Below the pieces are notes generated by a model that was not told where the DNA came from, made no database searches, and saw only the letters and a list, made by a program, of their open reading frames with translations. A DNA stretch of 7,841 nt from Nannocystaceae bacterium (lineage in GTDB: Bacteria; Myxococcota_A; Polyangia; Nannocystales; Nannocystaceae). The position numbers were made by a program, and so were the translations under genes. The stretch lies in NCBI GenBank assembly GCA_016763875.1, contig JAESSZ010000534.1, forward strand, positions 1 to 7,841. The letters run 5' to 3'. How positions within the stretch are numbered: position 1 is the first letter of the stretch; every line of letters begins with the position of its first letter. Shown one piece after another: positions 5,514 through 7,841 of the stretch.

Positions 5514-6379
5514 AACGAGACCAACGCAGCGCGAGCACCCGTGTCACGATCGACGATCGCGTTGTAGGGCGCGTAGTTCCCCCTCGCGACGCGATAGTCG
5601 AAGTGCAGGCACATGGACCAGACCGCCACCACGGTATTCGCCTCGAGTGGTCGGGTGACTTCGGCTTGTTTCTCAAGCGACGGCATCGAAGGGTGCAGGC
5701 TCATGCAGTGAATCGCGTTGCAGTCGGCCAACACATCCGCGTACTCCGTGCTCAGCAGCTTGTGGTCGCGTAGTTCCACCGCATACCGAGGTCCCGCCGG
5801 TAGCGCTCGAAGAAGACGATGCAGCCGCTGTGGAAACGTACGCCGCGAGCCTAGCGCGCGAGCGTCTTGGCTCGGCACTCGGAGCAGCAACACGCCGCCG
5901 CGCTCACCCAGGCCATCGATAAATGGCGCGACGCATCGTTGGACCATTGCCGCGGGATCGAAGAACAGAGGATTGTCCGCGGGGGCACCTTCGCCACCGC
6001 GGTTTGGAAAGCGGCCCCACAACAGGGCAGGATCTGCACCGACGACAAAGCGGAACGTCTCGGGCGTCGCGCTGGCAAGACGAGCGAGTGCGTCGCTATC
6101 GCGGGCCAAGCCGAGCGCTCCGTCAACGAACACCGTGCGCAGCAGCGGGTGCTTTGCGTAGGGGCCGATGCCCTCGCGAGCCAGAACGCCGGAGGACCGT
6201 GCTTGCTCCCACACCCAGCCGTCCCACCGAGGCGTGGTCCAGCCAGTTGCACCGAGTCGAAGCGTGGGCGGAAGCCGCTGCGCTGTCGCGATGAGGGCAT
6301 CATCGGGGACGACCGCCCGAACTCGCGCCGCCATGGTGACGGGGGCCGTTTCGAACAGCCGCAGTTGGCGCTTGGTCAC
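5402..6379 (-). CDS. DUF72 (YecE-like) family protein
   Basis: This is a 325-residue protein of the DUF72/YecE family (PF01904 type), a TIM-barrel-like fold whose biochemical role is not established. Visible family marks are RLGATGWTTPRWDGWV near residues 41-56, the YAVELRD strand (199-205), the late R...GNYAPYNAIVDRD segment (263-279) and the C-terminal FVLVDNMAEGCAPASIAELA (301-320), equivalent to the usual NNxAEGxAP ending. I chose GTG 6379 because the resulting N-terminus, TKRQLRLFE, resembles the RQLxLF opening I recall in myxobacterial homologues, and because it starts 5 nt after the stop of the upstream lipoprotein gene. GAGG lies only 3 nt before it, which is tight; Met16 is the next start. 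The short gap suggests co-transcription with the Cys-rich lipoprotein. Its 3' end is duplicated at 2349-2459. Confidence 0.85.
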   Translation of the reverse strand: MTKRQLRLFETAPVTMAARVRAVVPDDALIATAQRLPPTLRLGATGWTTPRWDGWVWEQARSSGVLAREGIGPYAKHPLLRTVFVDGALGLARDSDALARLASATPETFRFVVGADPALLWGRFPNRGGEGAPADNPLFFDPAAMVQRCVAPFIDGLGERGGVLLLRVPSQDARALGSRRTFPQRLHRLLRALPAGPRYAVELRDHKLLSTEYADVLADCNAIHCMSLHPSMPSLEKQAEVTRPLEANTVVAVWSMCLHFDYRVARGNYAPYNAIVDRDTGARAALVSLLRQANELRKDAFVLVDNMAEGCAPASIAELAETLAN

Positions 6380-6384
6380 GGCCC

Positions 6385-6984
6385 TCAGGCGCGTGGCCGG
6401 CAGATCCCGACTTGCGAGTCGTCCGTGGGGTTGTCGATGTCGAAGACCCGATAGACACCGTCGGATCCGGTCCGGCGACACTCATAGCCCCCGCGACAGT
6501 CGCCGTCTTTCTTGCACTCTCGGCGGCAACTGGTGCGCGAGGTGATCTCGTCAGCGCACAGGCCTTCGGGCAAGCAGATCTCGTTCGGTTTGCAGTCGTT
6601 GCGTGGCGGGCAAACCAACGCCGCCCCAGGCTGCGAACTTTGCACGCAGTCTTCGCCGCAGCTCTCGGTCTCGGGATCGCAGGCGATTGCGATGTCTTCG
6701 CGATCGGCCTCGCACGCGACGCTGAGAAAATCGCTGCCATAAGTGCGGACGCACGCCGCTTCTTTGGGGCAGGTTCCGCGGCCGCAGCCTTCGATCGTGC
6801 ACTCGCCCTGGCCGTTGGACGACTGGGCGCCCGCGCCGTTGACACGGTTGGAGAGGTCGCAGATGCGCTCGCCCTGCAGACTGCAGTCTGTGGAGCGGCG
6901 ACACTCGTCGCCGATCTTTGCTTTGCATGCGCCGAGCGCGAGAAGCGCGAGGGCGAGGATCACCGTTTTAGAGGGAGCAAGCAC
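6385..6984 (-). CDS. Cysteine-rich lipoprotein (20 mature cysteines plus lipidated Cys)
   Basis: This is a 199-residue lipoprotein from GTG 6984. Residues 1-20 are a signal peptide, VILALALLALGAC, with lipobox LGAC and Cys20 as lipid anchor. The mature chain has 20 further cysteines (28, 34, 42, 62, 67, 72, 78, 91, 102, 109, 113, 125, 131, 137, 143, 153, 157, 163, 169, 195). This even number suits ten disulfides in an oxidising compartment. Local texture such as GDECRRSTDC and CKKDGDCRGGYEC resembles the repeated small Cys modules of many myxobacterial surface lipoproteins. No catalytic motif is visible, so the function is unknown; binding or envelope structure is the likeliest role. No clear ribosome binding site precedes GTG 6984; GTG 6963 would give a shorter N-region. 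It ends 5 nt before the DUF72 gene, an operon-like gap. Confidence 0.75.
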   Translation of the reverse strand: MLAPSKTVILALALLALGACKAKIGDECRRSTDCSLQGERICDLSNRVNGAGAQSSNGQGECTIEGCGRGTCPKEAACVRTYGSDFLSVACEADREDIAIACDPETESCGEDCVQSSQPGAALVCPPRNDCKPNEICLPEGLCADEITSRTSCRRECKKDGDCRGGYECRRTGSDGVYRVFDIDNPTDDSQVGICRPRA

Positions 6985-7201
6985 GCGAGGGCCGGAACAA
7001 TACCGGACCCACGCTGTGCCACAAGCCCGATGACACCACCTCGCGCAACCAGAGGACCGGGGAATCGCGCATACGGCGGAAACACCACAGATCAACGGTG
7101 CAGCGTGGGCATTGCGGCAACGGGACCCGCTGCAGTGACTGCGACATCGGCATGGGCGCGTTCGTCGGCGTTCTTGGAGGTTCCGTGAGACGCTGTGAGG
7201 C
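6985..7201. other. Divergent intergenic region with a possible short leader ORF
   Basis: This stretch separates the minus-strand Cys-rich lipoprotein gene from the plus-strand Cys-repeat gene and should hold promoters for both, though I find no strong -35/-10 pair. A GGAGG at 7176-7180 is the best ribosome binding site nearby. It fits neither GTG 7202 (21 nt away) nor ATG 7247, and lies 4 nt before GTG 7185, whose frame ends at TGA 7227-7229. That frame extends back to GTG 7098 and encodes a small peptide with cysteines spaced C-x5-C-x2-C. Confidence 0.3.
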
Positions 7202-7841
7202 GTGGGCAGCGTCCTGGATGACACCCTGAAGGCGTTTCAAGGCCTCATGGACGCGCAAGATGAAGCGCCGGCGACGCCGCCCGAAGGGACCGACAACTTT
7301 CGCTGCGAGCACTGCGTTTCCTGCAACAATTGCCGGTTTTGCACGGAGTGCAGCAACTGCAGCGAGTGCACCTACTGCTTCGCGTGTCGCGACTGCCTGT
7401 CGCTGACGCAGTGCCGTCGGTGCGACGCCTCGGAAAAACTGTCGCACAGCGAGTTGTGCGCCGGGTGCAGCAACAGCTCGTACCTCACGATGTGCGTCGA
7501 CTGTGACGAGTGCGTGCAGTGTTTTGGCTGCGTTGGTCTCACGGGGGAGGAGTTCTGCGTCCTCAACGAGCAGTTGCCCCGCAAGGAGTACTTCGCGCGC
7601 GCAAAGGAGCTCCGTCTTGAACTCGACCGACGGATCCGGGCGGGCTGGCACCCGCCGTGGTTGGGCGAGGAGGCGGAGATAGAAGCGGACGAAGAAGAAG
7701 CGGAAACGGAAGTCGAGGCGGAGGCAGGAGCCGACGCTGAGGTCGAAGTAGAAGCCGAAGCGGCGGCAGAGGTCGAGGCGGAAACGGTGACAAAAGTGGG
7801 CGGCGCGCCAGTTGATCCGGCTGGGCAGCCTGAAACTGAGC
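7202..7841 (+). CDS. Period-3 cysteine-repeat protein with acidic tail (3' end outside window)
   Basis: The frame is open from GTG 7202 (a TGA lies 4-6 nt upstream) to the window edge, giving 213 residues so far. ATG 7247 is an alternative start. There is no signal peptide, so it is probably cytosolic. After an amphipathic helix (about 4-17), 21 cysteines occur at residues 35-119. Every spacing is a multiple of three: eleven in a row at 35 to 65 (C-x2-C), then 71, 74, 86, 89, 98, 101, 104, 107, 110 and 119. The block closes with FGCVGLTGEEFCVLNEQLPRKEYF, an ending I recall from other Cys-repeat proteins of bacteria, including candidate phyla. A charged helix and a tail of alternating Glu and Ala/Val (about 156-196) follow. 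The strict periodicity suggests a solenoid with one cysteine column, or a metal or Fe-S binding array. The function is unknown. Confidence 0.72.
   Translation, partial: MGSVLDDTLKAFQGLMDAQDEAPATPPEGTDNFRCEHCVSCNNCRFCTECSNCSECTYCFACRDCLSLTQCRRCDASEKLSHSELCAGCSNSSYLTMCVDCDECVQCFGCVGLTGEEFCVLNEQLPRKEYFARAKELRLELDRRIRAGWHPPWLGEEAEIEADEEEAETEVEAEAGADAEVEVEAEAAAEVEAETVTKVGGAPVDPAGQPETE

Noticed and set aside
6968..7153. Minus-strand 61-codon frame with a CPRC motif overlapping the lipoprotein start
   Set aside because: It has no ribosome binding site, has a Cys/Trp/Arg-rich composition typical of shadow frames, and overlaps a better supported gene start.
6412..7188. Plus-strand Ala/Val-rich open frame (258 codons) opposite the Cys-rich lipoprotein
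   Set aside because: It looks hydrophobic and membrane-like only because it is the complement of GC-rich, Cys-rich coding sequence. The minus strand has a lipobox and a consistent cysteine pattern.

Overview
The window is GC-rich DNA with tightly packed genes, many GTG starts, several cysteine-rich exported lipoproteins and a long acidic low-complexity tail. This style, plus a DUF72 protein whose N-terminus reads RQLRLF, suggests a myxobacterium-like (Myxococcota / former Deltaproteobacteria) chromosome. That placement is inference. I see no rRNA, tRNA, CRISPR array or intact transposase.

Layout, left to right. (1) Positions 2-589 (+) hold the 3' part of a probable outer-membrane beta-strand protein. 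(2) On the minus strand, an exported ComEA-type helix-hairpin-helix protein (1806-2213) precedes a LolB/DUF4292-like lipoprotein with an acidic Trp-Asp-Asp tail (630-1679). (3) Positions 2259-2460 are a second copy of the DNA at 5312-5513. The copy contains the last 36 codons of a DUF72 gene and its downstream spacer. It is followed by about 380 bp of degenerate DNA. (4) Between the two repeat copies lie two minus-strand lipoprotein genes overlapping as ATGA (3823-4206 and 2845-3826) and a divergent plus-strand HEPN-like gene (4358-5212). The second lipoprotein carries a PDZ domain and has a one-base frameshift just after its signal peptide. (5) A 20-cysteine lipoprotein (6385-6984) sits 5 nt upstream of the full-length DUF72/YecE-like gene (5402-6379), both on the minus strand. 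(6) At the right edge, a divergent plus-strand gene (7202 to beyond 7841) encodes a protein with 21 cysteines, all on one 3-residue register, followed by a Glu/Ala tail.

Working model. The ancestral minus-strand order may have been Cys-rich lipoprotein, DUF72, comEA, LolB-like lipoprotein. The 2.85-kb block between the repeats (two lipoproteins and the HEPN-like gene) may have entered later, leaving a displaced DUF72 3' end next to comEA. The repeat, the remnant, the ATGA overlap, the frameshift and the cysteine periodicity are read directly from the sequence. The insertion model and the HEPN assignment are inference.
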